A stretch of 64,000 nt of DNA from G963668435 sp963668435 (GTDB lineage: Bacteria; Latescibacterota; Latescibacteria; Latescibacterales; Latescibacteraceae), in assembly GCA_963668435.2 (NCBI GenBank), contig CAXXSC010000003.1:62001-126000 (forward strand), read 5' to 3'. The notes under the pieces are model-generated. The model did not search any database. It was not told where the DNA came from and saw only the letters and a list, made by a program, of their open reading frames with translations. Of this stretch, positions 1 to 7,529 are shown one piece after another (within the stretch, counting starts at the first letter, position 1; every line of letters starts with the position of its first letter). Made by a program: the position numbers and the translations under genes.

Positions 1-5
1 GCGAT

Positions 6-1061
6 ATGACTACAATCAAGGGGCCAGGAATTTTTCTCGCGCAGTTCATGGGTGACGAGGCGCCGTTCAATACACTTGAGGGCATTGCTAAATGGGCGGC
101 CGATCTCGGCTATGTCGGCGTGCAGATTCCCACCTGGGATGCCCGCTGCATCGATCTGGAGAAAGTCGCAGAGAGCAAGGACTATGCCGATGAATACGCA
201 GGAAAACTCAGAGAGATCGGTGTCGAGGTGACCGAGCTTTCCACCCATCTCCAGGGACAGCTCGTGGCGGTGCATCCCGCCTATGACACTCTCTTCGACG
301 GTTTCGCGCCCGAATCGGTCAGGGGCGACAGCGCGGCACGAACAGCATGGGCTATCAATCAGCTGGAGCTTGCCGCAAAAGCGAGCAAAAACCTCGGTCT
401 CAACGCTCATGCCACATTCTCCGGCGCGCTGCTCTGGCACACCATGTATCCTTGGCCTCAGCGTCCGGCGGGACTGGTTGAGACCGGTTTCCGGGAGCTT
501 GGCAAACGCTGGAAACCCATCCTCGATACTTTCGATGAATGCGGTGTGGATGTCTGTTACGAGATACATCCCGGTGAGGACCTTCACGACGGTGTCACGT
601 TCGAGCGTTTCCGCGAGGAAGTCGGGCAGCATTCGCGTGCCTGCCTTCTCTACGATCCGAGCCATTTCATCCTTCAGCAGCTCGATTATCTGGCCTACAT
701 CGACATTTACCACGAGTTCATCAAGGCGTTCCATGTCAAGGACGCCGAGTTCAACCCGTCGGGACGTTCCGGTGTTTATGGCGGCTATCAGTCGTGGATC
801 GACCGTCCGGGACGTTTCCGCTCGCTGGGCGACGGCCAGGTTGATTTCGTGAGCGTGTTCAGCAAGATGGCGCAGTATGATTTCAAGGGCTGGGCTGTTC
901 TCGAGTGGGAATGCGCGCTGAAACATCCGGAAGATGGCGCAATTGAGGGTGCCGATTTCATCAAAGCCAACATAATCCGCACCACCGAGAAGGCGTTCGA
1001 TGATTTTGCCGGTTCCGGTGCGGACGAGGCCGCGAACAGGAAGATACTCGGTATCGACTGA
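6..1061 (+). CDS. Sugar phosphate isomerase/epimerase (xylose-isomerase-like TIM barrel)
   Basis: Predicted cytosolic 351-residue enzyme of the xylose-isomerase-like TIM-barrel family, which isomerises or epimerises sugars or polyols. Metal-binding-type motifs are spread along the barrel as expected: CYEIHPGEDLHDG near residue 183, YDPSHF near 216, AFHVKDAEF near 241 and LEWECA near 298. The length is usual for the larger members of the family, and there is no signal peptide. Only five bases precede the ATG, so the ribosome-binding site and upstream neighbours are outside the window. It converges on a Gfo/Idh/MocA oxidoreductase. The two families often occur together in sugar or inositol catabolism, so a joint role is plausible, but the substrate cannot be read from the sequence. 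Confidence 0.9.
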   Translation: MTTIKGPGIFLAQFMGDEAPFNTLEGIAKWAADLGYVGVQIPTWDARCIDLEKVAESKDYADEYAGKLREIGVEVTELSTHLQGQLVAVHPAYDTLFDGFAPESVRGDSAARTAWAINQLELAAKASKNLGLNAHATFSGALLWHTMYPWPQRPAGLVETGFRELGKRWKPILDTFDECGVDVCYEIHPGEDLHDGVTFERFREEVGQHSRACLLYDPSHFILQQLDYLAYIDIYHEFIKAFHVKDAEFNPSGRSGVYGGYQSWIDRPGRFRSLGDGQVDFVSVFSKMAQYDFKGWAVLEWECALKHPEDGAIEGADFIKANIIRTTEKAFDDFAGSGADEAANRKILGID

Positions 1062-1086
1062 TGCTGCCGGAAACAGTTACAAAAAG

Positions 1087-1117
1087 AAAAGGCGATGGGA
1101 CAATCCCACCGCCTTTT
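1087..1117. terminator. Bidirectional intrinsic terminator between convergent genes
   Basis: A 14-nt arm (1087-1100) pairs with 1104-1117 around a CAA loop, with one A-C mismatch. The stem is GC-rich in the middle, with an A-run on the left and a T-run on the right, so it can stop transcription in both directions. It lies between the stop codons of the isomerase and the oxidoreductase. Confidence 0.88.
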
Positions 1118-1136
1118 TCTTTGTCGTAATCAAAGG

Positions 1137-2504
1137 TCAGATTTTCCAGCCGCTGCGATAGTGCATCTGCACGAAATCATTGGCCTCATCGAAATTGGTG
1201 ACCCGCATATTGGGGCCGTCCCACATGAGTTTCTTGTGGGGATAACGGATCGCCAGATTACCCATGACAACGGTTTCGGTCATCGGGCCGGAATAGTCGA
1301 AATTGGAACTCGCAGGCTCACCGCCCTTGCAGGCGTTGATCCAGTTCTGCTCATGCGAAACCGTGATGCGTTTCAGTGTTTTTGCCGGTTTCGGGTAGGA
1401 GTCGTTATAGGATTTCGGCAGGAGCCGCGGATTGCCGCCATAGGTGCCGCAAAGCAGCTTGCCCTTGTCGCCGACAAAGAGAAGGCCGCTGCCGCCTTCG
1501 CTCATTTCCTCGTCCGGGCCGAGCTCTTCCGGGCGTTCGGGGAGAAGGCCGCCGTCGTACCAGTGCAGTTTCACTGGAGGCATGTCCTCGCGTGCCGGGA
1601 ACTGGTAATGGATGACGGATGCCCGCGGGTAGGTTTCCTTGTTATCGACCTTAACCCACATTTTTTCCGGGCTGACATACATCGAGATCGATGCCTCGAC
1701 ACTCTCCGGGTATTTGAGCTTGAGTGCGCTGAATGCCGGATCGAGGATATGGCAGGCCATGTCGCCGAGTGCGCCTGCGCCAAAGTCCCACCAGGCGCGC
1801 CATCCGAACGGCAGGTAAACAGGGTGGTAGGGGCGTTCGGGCGACGGTCCCAGCCAGAGGTCCCAGTCGAGTGTGGACGGCACAGCAGGCGTCTCTGTGG
1901 GACGTCCGATTCCCTGGGGCCAGACAGGACGGTTGGTCCAGGCATGCACCTCGCGGACAGGGCCGATGGCGCCGTCCCAGATAAGTTCGCAGGTGTCCCT
2001 GACACCATCGCCGGAATGCCCCTGGTTGCCCATCTGTGATGCCACCTTGTACTCGCGTGCGGCCTCAGTCAATGCGCGCGCCTCTGAAACGAGACGGGTC
2101 AGCGGTTTCTGCACGTAGACATGTTTGCCGAGCTTGATCGCCATCATTGCGGCCACCGTATGTGTGTGGTCGGGCGTTGCCACGATAACGGCGTCGATGT
2201 CTTTTTGCTTTTCAAGCATGACACGGAAATCGCGGTAACGTTTGGCATCGGGAAACATTTCGAACGTCTTTTTACCGCGTTCATCATCAACATCACAGAG
2301 CGCTACGATGTTTTCCCCGGCACAGTTCTTGGTGTTCCCGTGGCCCATGCCGCCTGCGCCGATTGTTGCGATGTTGATCTTGTCGCTTGCGGCCACAAAA
2401 CCTTTGCCGCCGAGGACATGGCGTGGTACGATGGTGAATGCGCTTGCTGCCGCCGCAGTCTTGAAGAAGGTTCTGCGGGAGAAATTCTTGTACTTCTCGC
2501 TCAT
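1137..2504 (-). CDS. Gfo/Idh/MocA family oxidoreductase with Tat signal
   Basis: NAD(P)-dependent sugar or polyol dehydrogenase family. The N-terminus has a twin-arginine signal (NFSRRTFFKTAAAASAF) followed by an Ala-rich hydrophobic stretch, so the protein probably folds with its cofactor in the cytoplasm and is exported. A Rossmann motif (IATIGAGGMG) follows at about residue 44, and the family KP active-site motif appears in YVQKPLT. The C-terminal half is the usual alpha/beta domain. I chose the ATG at 2504 because GAAGGAGCAGTC lies just upstream; an in-frame ATG at 2588 would put an unrelated 28-residue leader before the Tat motif. About 455 residues, normal for exported members. TatC is encoded at 34.4 kb. 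Confidence 0.92.
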   Translation of the reverse strand: MSEKYKNFSRRTFFKTAAAASAFTIVPRHVLGGKGFVAASDKINIATIGAGGMGHGNTKNCAGENIVALCDVDDERGKKTFEMFPDAKRYRDFRVMLEKQKDIDAVIVATPDHTHTVAAMMAIKLGKHVYVQKPLTRLVSEARALTEAAREYKVASQMGNQGHSGDGVRDTCELIWDGAIGPVREVHAWTNRPVWPQGIGRPTETPAVPSTLDWDLWLGPSPERPYHPVYLPFGWRAWWDFGAGALGDMACHILDPAFSALKLKYPESVEASISMYVSPEKMWVKVDNKETYPRASVIHYQFPAREDMPPVKLHWYDGGLLPERPEELGPDEEMSEGGSGLLFVGDKGKLLCGTYGGNPRLLPKSYNDSYPKPAKTLKRITVSHEQNWINACKGGEPASSNFDYSGPMTETVVMGNLAIRYPHKKLMWDGPNMRVTNFDEANDFVQMHYRSGWKI

Positions 2505-2545
2505 GACTGCTCCTTCGTGAAAGATTGTTTTGGTGGGACTGATGC

Positions 2546-2575
2546 AAGGTAGTCGCCTGAAGAGGCGGCTGTCAA
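2546..2575 (-). promoter_or_regulatory. Possible promoter of the Gfo/Idh/MocA gene
   Basis: On the minus strand a perfect TTGACA (2575-2570) is followed after 18 nt by TACCTT (2551-2546), a weak -10. The spacer contains the inverted repeat GCCGCC/GGCGAC, which could be an operator. It lies about 42 nt upstream of the chosen start codon. Confidence 0.35.
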
Positions 2576-2674
2576 GAGAGAAATGCAAGCGGGCAGTTGG
2601 CCGGGTGTTGTTATTGAAATGACATTATCCAAACGTTGGTATGTGGAGCTGCTAGCCGGATGATGAACGTACAA

Positions 2675-2712
2675 TAAAAAGCCGGCAGCCTTTGAGTGAG
2701 CTGCCGGCCATT
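2675..2712 (-). terminator. Intrinsic terminator downstream of the ABC-F gene
   Basis: GCCGGCAG (2681-2688) pairs perfectly with CTGCCGGC (2701-2708). Read on the minus strand the stem is followed by TTTTTATTGT, so it ends leftward transcription from the ABC-F operon about 190 nt after that stop codon. The rest of 2505-2902 holds the possible oxidoreductase promoter and nothing else I can support. Confidence 0.8.
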
Positions 2713-2902
2713 GTTAAGCAACAATATAATAATATACGGTAAAATAATCGTATGAAGATTATTGTGTAAGTTCTGTCGTATCTGTGGCAGTGAGTATAGG
2801 CCTGTAGACGCGGACTGGCGATCGATGTGCCGTTTCTCTTTTGCTGCCTCAGATGTGCGTCATACCTTTCCTATTATATACAGGATGCTTTTGCGGCAGA
2901 TG

Positions 2903-4423
2903 CTATCCCTGCTTATCGGGCCCTGCTTCAATCCTGTAGCTGTTTTCGTCCAGGCGTTTGAAAAAGAGTTTCTCATCAACCATCCTGTCGAGTAAACGCC
3001 GGTCGTGACTGACAAGGATAATAGGGCAGGTGCACGAGTCGAGCGCTTCCTCAAGGCTCTCGATCGAAGGCAGGTCCATGTGGTTCGTGGGCTCGTCCAT
3101 GATGATCAGGCCGGGATTACGTGAAACGCCCTCGGCAAGCATGAGCTTTCTTGTCTCGCCCGGTGTCGGCGTCGCTGTTTCCAGAAGCCTGTTCGGATCC
3201 GAACCGAGTCGGCTGACGAAAGCCATGAGCAGGCCGAGGCGGTCAGCGCTGAGTTTCACCACCTCGTCGAGCAGGTTCGCTGACTGTTGTGAGCTTATCT
3301 CCTGCGGGATGTAGACGATTCTCTCGGGCGGCACCGAGGTCGCGTTGACAAGATAGTCCGTGAACGTGCTCTTGCCGCTGCCGTTCGCCCCAACAAGGCC
3401 GATACGGGCGGAGTTGTTGATTATGATGTCAGTGAATGCCAGCTCTTTCGTACCGCCGAGACTGATCGTTGACGCAGGAACGATCAGGGGATATATGCCC
3501 GCGAGTGACGAGTCATCAAAAGCGATCCCGCGCGGAGAAACTTTCCTGATATCGAGCTTGCCGCGTTCTGAGGCCAGACGTGCCGCACGGGCTTTCATGT
3601 GTCCGGCAAGTTTGCCCGCGACACCGTCCTTGCCGCTGATCCTTACCAGGTCGAGTTTTGCTCTGCCGTCATGGTCCTTGCGGCTCAGCGTTCGTTTCGA
3701 CTTTTTGGTGTCAGCTGAATCGGCTGCCCGCTGGCGACGGGCAATCTCGCCTTCCATGCGCTTGATACTTTTTTTCAGGGATTCGTCTCGCGATCTTATC
3801 AGTTCATGCTCGTGAACTCTTTCACTTGCGGCGATGCTGTAACATCCCTTGCGGACATCAATGCCGGGAGGATCGATGAATATAGTGCGCCGGCAGAGTG
3901 TATCGAGAAGTTCACGGTCATGGCTGACAAGAACACCGATACCTCTGAATGACTTGAGCGCCGCGAGAAGGCGTTCGAGTGCCTCTATATCGAGGTGGTT
4001 TGTCGGTTCGTCGATGGCGAGCAGGGCAGGTTCCTGAAAAAGGGCGGCTGCTATCTGGACACGTTTCCGCTCCCCGTGGCTCAGGCTGTCCCAGCGTTCG
4101 GCCCAGTCGCTTTCGATTCCGAGCGTGTTCATGATGCGCCAGGCGTTCTTTTCCCGTGATTCAAGCAGGGTGGGGAAGTCCCCGGGCATCGTATCAGTGC
4201 GCTGCTCGCAATAGTAGGCTGGGACCGGGACGGTGATAGTTCCTGATTCTGGCGTTAATATGCCTGTCAAAAGTTTGAGGAATGTACTTTTTCCGCAGCC
4301 GTTGGGCCCGGCAATACCAGTCCAGCCACGGTGAATGATGCATGATACTGATTCAAAAAGTGAATTTGTTGCATTATCGTAAGAAAAGGACATGTCGTGT
4401 ACAGTGAGATGACGGTCCGTCAT
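2903..4423 (-). CDS. ABC-F family ATP-binding protein
   Basis: Soluble protein with two ABC ATPase domains and no membrane segments, the layout of ABC-F translation factors and antibiotic-resistance proteins that act on the ribosome. Domain 1 has Walker A GPNGCGKS (residues 39-46), signature LSHGE (114-118) and Walker B LLAIDEPTNHLD (about 134-145). Domain 2 has Walker A GANGSGKS (about 345-352), a degenerate signature PGETRK (421-426) and Walker B IMDEPTNHMD. The region between them (about 205-300) is very basic and rich in Arg/Lys, as expected for the arm that enters the ribosome. The EPTNHxD form of Walker B is typical of ABC-F. It is the last gene of a minus-strand set with the DUF6125-like and symporter genes. 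Whether it is housekeeping or protects against antibiotics cannot be told. Confidence 0.9.
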   Translation of the reverse strand: MTDRHLTVHDMSFSYDNATNSLFESVSCIIHRGWTGIAGPNGCGKSTFLKLLTGILTPESGTITVPVPAYYCEQRTDTMPGDFPTLLESREKNAWRIMNTLGIESDWAERWDSLSHGERKRVQIAAALFQEPALLAIDEPTNHLDIEALERLLAALKSFRGIGVLVSHDRELLDTLCRRTIFIDPPGIDVRKGCYSIAASERVHEHELIRSRDESLKKSIKRMEGEIARRQRAADSADTKKSKRTLSRKDHDGRAKLDLVRISGKDGVAGKLAGHMKARAARLASERGKLDIRKVSPRGIAFDDSSLAGIYPLIVPASTISLGGTKELAFTDIIINNSARIGLVGANGSGKSTFTDYLVNATSVPPERIVYIPQEISSQQSANLLDEVVKLSADRLGLLMAFVSRLGSDPNRLLETATPTPGETRKLMLAEGVSRNPGLIIMDEPTNHMDLPSIESLEEALDSCTCPIILVSHDRRLLDRMVDEKLFFKRLDENSYRIEAGPDKQG

Positions 4424-4497
4424 GGTATATGTCTCCGAAAATAAAATGGCTGATTGATTCGATTGATGTGGCAGTTGTTTTGACTGACCGTCTCATG

Positions 4498-5004
4498 TCA
4501 CTTCTCCTTCTGAGTGTTTGTATGTGTGAACCGTATTATGCATTGAGATTCGTTCCGGCAGAGCCTGACAGGCATGTCAATTTCGATGCCGTCTCCGAAC
4601 TCGGCAGCCCACAGCGGATACTCGGCAGTGCAGACAGCATTGCCGACACGCTCCGCAAAAAGCTCCCTGCCGGACTTTTTCATCAGGTTGTACCAAGGGC
4701 ATTGACTGATAATGACTGAAAATCCAGTACCGTCCTCGTGATCTTCGATAGAAAACCTGAAATCCTCGATACTGTGTTTTGTTTCCAACGCCTCTCTTAG
4801 TGTCTCGAGCCCGTCTCCGGCACCGCCAAACTCTTTCATCATCCGTGCCTGAACCTTCGGAACGATGCTCCAGACCTCACGATCGATTTCAAGAGCGGTA
4901 TCGAATCCGTAGCGCTCCTCGACTTTCATGAACCAGAGACCGTCGGTAAAAGAAAAGCTCCGATGGAAATACCTGGTTTTCTGTTCCTCGTTCAGTTTGA
5001 TCAT
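4498..5004 (-). CDS. DUF6125 / L-2-amino-thiazoline-4-carboxylate hydrolase-like protein
   Basis: 168-residue soluble protein. It resembles the DUF6125 group, which includes L-2-amino-thiazoline-4-carboxylic acid hydrolase-like proteins. Visible marks are an N-terminal helix with FSFTDGLWF, and the C-terminal segment SQCPWYNLMKKSGRELF followed by a lone Cys and an acidic stretch (AAEFGDGIEIDMP). The CP...G...C spacing fits the family, but function has been shown for few members. It sits 23 nt after the symporter stop and 74 nt before the ABC-F start, so all three are probably co-transcribed. It may act on something the symporter imports; that is inference. Confidence 0.65.
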   Translation of the reverse strand: MIKLNEEQKTRYFHRSFSFTDGLWFMKVEERYGFDTALEIDREVWSIVPKVQARMMKEFGGAGDGLETLREALETKHSIEDFRFSIEDHEDGTGFSVIISQCPWYNLMKKSGRELFAERVGNAVCTAEYPLWAAEFGDGIEIDMPVRLCRNESQCIIRFTHTNTQKEK

Positions 5005-5027
5005 GTTCGGCTCCGCTTTGACCTTTG

Positions 5028-6776
5028 TTACAGGGGCGGTCGCTGTTGTTCCGGTGATTTCAGGTTCAGATACCAGTATTTATAAAGAATGGCGGAGAGG
5101 ATAGCAATTCCCGCAAGCGACAGCGCTACAGAATCCCACCGTTTGACAATGACTGCCGACATCAGCCAGAAGACCAGTGCCTGCCAGATTGTCGCCGGAA
5201 CGAGGAGCAGGAGGTCGCGGCGGTTTTCATGGTGAATATCCTGAACGAGCACCGGATCGCAGAGCTGCCTCACCGGTTCCCAGAACCCGAAAGGCCGTGT
5301 CCGGGTGTAAAACGCTATCAGTGTTTCCATCGGTGACGGTTTCCCGAGAAATGTACCGAGTACGGTTCCCGCCATTGATACGGCAAAAACGAAAATGAAT
5401 GTTACGTATTCCGCCGGATTATCGAAAATCACAGTATGAAGGACTGCGGCTGTGATACCGGAGATTACTCCTGCTGCATAACCAGCGCCGTTGAATCGCC
5501 ACCAGACCCATTTAAGAATACCTGAGGGCAGGAGTCCGGTGATAAGTCCCATGACAGTCCATGCCCAGAGTGAATCGAGATTCGGTGCGGCCATTCCGAT
5601 AAGTGCGCTGACAGTGAAAAGCAGTGCAGTCGCGATATAGCTCATCCGTATCAATGTTTTGTCCGAAGCTTTCGGATTGAGCAGTGCCTGATAAATATCC
5701 TTTACGAGATAGGCGGCTGAGGAATTGGCGATGGAATCGAGCGATGACATCTCGGCGGCGATCAACGAGGCAAGGACGAGTCCCTTGGCTCCGGCAGGAA
5801 AGAAATGATCGATAACAGCCGGGAACGCTTTTTCCGGATCGGTAAATGTGCCAGTTATTCCAAGCGCAAGAACGGCAATACCGGTCATCATAAGAAAGCG
5901 GACGCTTAACAGCACTATCCACTGCCAGGCGATAAGAGCACTCTCACGTTCGTTTCTGGCCGCATAGTAACGCTGACTGACAAAACCGTCGGTCGGCTGG
6001 GCAAATCCCTGGAGGATGTTTGATACGAGCCAGAATATTATCAGCAAGCCGAAAAAATGAAGCCCTTCATAGTTTTCAGGTGTCGCCATTTCCCATGACG
6101 GCATTATCGAACGCCAGTCAGCGGACGCGAAGTTGCTGAAATAATCGGGTGTTGCCGTGGTCATTGCCTTGAAACTGATAAAAGCGATTACCCCGATAAC
6201 CAGGACGCTCTGGAAGAGGTCTGTGTACACGACACCGTGGAAACCGGCGGCGACTGTATAGATCATCACTATTGCGAAAAAGATCAGTGCCACGAGGCGA
6301 GGTTCCATCGGAATGTAAAGTGCAAAGAACTTTTCCGCCGCGACAAAGAAGAAGGCCATTATGGCGATTGAAACGAACAATGTCGATATCGCCGATAACA
6401 GGCGGGCTGTTTTTCCCTGTTTGCCGGAGCCGAAACGGAATACTATCCATTCGGCATTGGTCATGACACCGCTTCTGTTGAGCCACTTTGCCATGAAAAT
6501 CATCAGGAAAGCGAGAAACAGGCACATGTGGCCTCTGAGGGTGATCCAGAAACCCTTGACCCCGAAAAGGAAATACAGAGAAACGATATGCATCGAGCCT
6601 GAAAGGCTCAGGAACGTTGCCATGCCGGATATTCCCAATATGTACCAGGGAATATGCCGTCCGCCAAGGAAGTATTCGCCAATTGACCCTTTCGCCCGCC
6701 CTGAGACAAGAAGGCCTATAGCCATAACGGCAAGGAAGTATGCAAACAGAATAATGATGTCGATAGTGTGAAGCAT
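5028..6776 (-). CDS. Sodium:solute symporter (SSS family)
   Basis: Inner-membrane secondary transporter of the sodium/solute symporter family. Multiple hydrophobic helices follow the family pattern, with the typical N-terminal loop GEYFLGGRHIPWYILGISG and the central sodium-site region around SLIAAEMSSLDSIANS. The length (582 residues from this start) fits SGLT-like members. I prefer the ATG at 6776 (MLHTIDIIILFAYFLAVM) because the first family helix begins there; the upstream in-frame extension to 6881 is AT-rich and not family-like. The substrate is probably a sugar or another organic solute but cannot be told. First gene of a minus-strand trio. Confidence 0.9.
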   Translation of the reverse strand: MLHTIDIIILFAYFLAVMAIGLLVSGRAKGSIGEYFLGGRHIPWYILGISGMATFLSLSGSMHIVSLYFLFGVKGFWITLRGHMCLFLAFLMIFMAKWLNRSGVMTNAEWIVFRFGSGKQGKTARLLSAISTLFVSIAIMAFFFVAAEKFFALYIPMEPRLVALIFFAIVMIYTVAAGFHGVVYTDLFQSVLVIGVIAFISFKAMTTATPDYFSNFASADWRSIMPSWEMATPENYEGLHFFGLLIIFWLVSNILQGFAQPTDGFVSQRYYAARNERESALIAWQWIVLLSVRFLMMTGIAVLALGITGTFTDPEKAFPAVIDHFFPAGAKGLVLASLIAAEMSSLDSIANSSAAYLVKDIYQALLNPKASDKTLIRMSYIATALLFTVSALIGMAAPNLDSLWAWTVMGLITGLLPSGILKWVWWRFNGAGYAAGVISGITAAVLHTVIFDNPAEYVTFIFVFAVSMAGTVLGTFLGKPSPMETLIAFYTRTRPFGFWEPVRQLCDPVLVQDIHHENRRDLLLLVPATIWQALVFWLMSAVIVKRWDSVALSLAGIAILSAILYKYWYLNLKSPEQQRPPL

Positions 6777-7327
6777 AGTAATCCCTATTACAATATAGTA
6801 GTTTATGTTTTTGTTCCCGGTTTCAAAATAGCAACATGGGAACATGTGAGTCAAGATGCAAAGCGAAAATTCAGTTATCAATTCTTAATAAAGCAAATAA
6901 ACGCCAATTTAATAAAGAATGAGAGTATTGTTTCAGAACTTACAGTTTAAAAACAGGCCGAGACAATTTAACATCATTTCTTGTCAACGAGGCAGGAAAT
7001 AAAGGCTTAAGGCAAAAGTTTATCATTGTAAAAGGAGAAAAAAGGATAATTGTTACCCTTCTTTTGTGTTACATAGCTATATTCAAATTGTAAAACACGG
7101 AAAATCATAAGGATAATGAATTCTTAAATTTCGTCATTTTTTTCTTGTGTTGTCGTTGTATGCAACATAAATTAGGTTTAATGGAAAGTAGGAAATCAGG
7201 TCAAAAAGCTCTAATAATAAAGCTTTCAATCTGATACCTGTTGTTCTCGATTCCAAAGTGGGTTTGGATTCAGGATTCATTTCCTTGTATTTATCTTTTT
7301 CAAGTTGCTCTCAAGCTTGATTTTGCC
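6777..7327. other. AT-rich intergenic region, no gene seen
   Basis: About 550 bp with no credible coding frame between divergent transcription units. It is clearly more AT-rich than its surroundings. I see short inverted repeats, such as TCCAAA/TTTGGA near 7253-7269 and TGTTG/CAACA near 7147-7166, and a TTGACA-like box on the minus strand near 6982-6987 without a good partner. It presumably holds the symporter promoter and regulatory sites for the envelope operon. Confidence 0.6.
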
Positions 7328-7356
7328 TTGACAAGACTTCATATAGTGTTTATCAT
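7328..7356 (+). promoter_or_regulatory. Sigma70-type promoter of the envelope cluster
   Basis: Perfect -35 TTGACA (7328-7333), 17-nt spacer and -10 TATCAT (7351-7356). The start point would be near 7363, leaving a leader of about 167 nt before the first gene. It is the best promoter seen ahead of the 18-kb plus-strand cluster. Confidence 0.7.
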
Positions 7357-7362
7357 AAGTTC

Positions 7363-7529
7363 AACATTTATAACTGATAGTGTAGCGAGAAAAGAGAAAA
7401 AATAATTTAAGAGGCCTTCGGAAGTCGGCACTTTGAGTCCGGCGCGTATGCGTTGGGGTCTGTTTTTATGTGTTTTGCCGCATTCCGGAGGGTTAGAGTC
7501 CAAACAGGGTAATCTGAGTGGAGGTTACA
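7363..7529 (+). promoter_or_regulatory. Structured 5' leader of the envelope operon
   Basis: The leader can fold: TCCGG (7438-7442) pairs with CCGGA (7485-7489) and, inside it, ATGCG (7448-7452) pairs with CGCAT (7479-7483) around a T-rich loop. GAGTCC is repeated on both sides (7435-7440 and 7496-7501). It ends in a strong GGAGG at 7520-7524. It matches no riboswitch class I can recognise. A 66-residue ORF here is discounted. Confidence 0.4.

Noticed and set aside
1095..2039. 314-residue plus-strand ORF opposite the Gfo/Idh/MocA gene
   Set aside because: Antisense shadow of a well-supported gene; no family, no ribosome-binding site, and Cys/His-rich in the way antisense frames of this codon usage are.
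2762..2995. Small plus-strand ORF with several Cys
   Set aside because: Overlaps the end of the ABC-F gene; no ribosome-binding site and no domain.
4429..4719. 96-residue plus-strand ORF
   Set aside because: Lies opposite the DUF6125-like gene and has no independent support.
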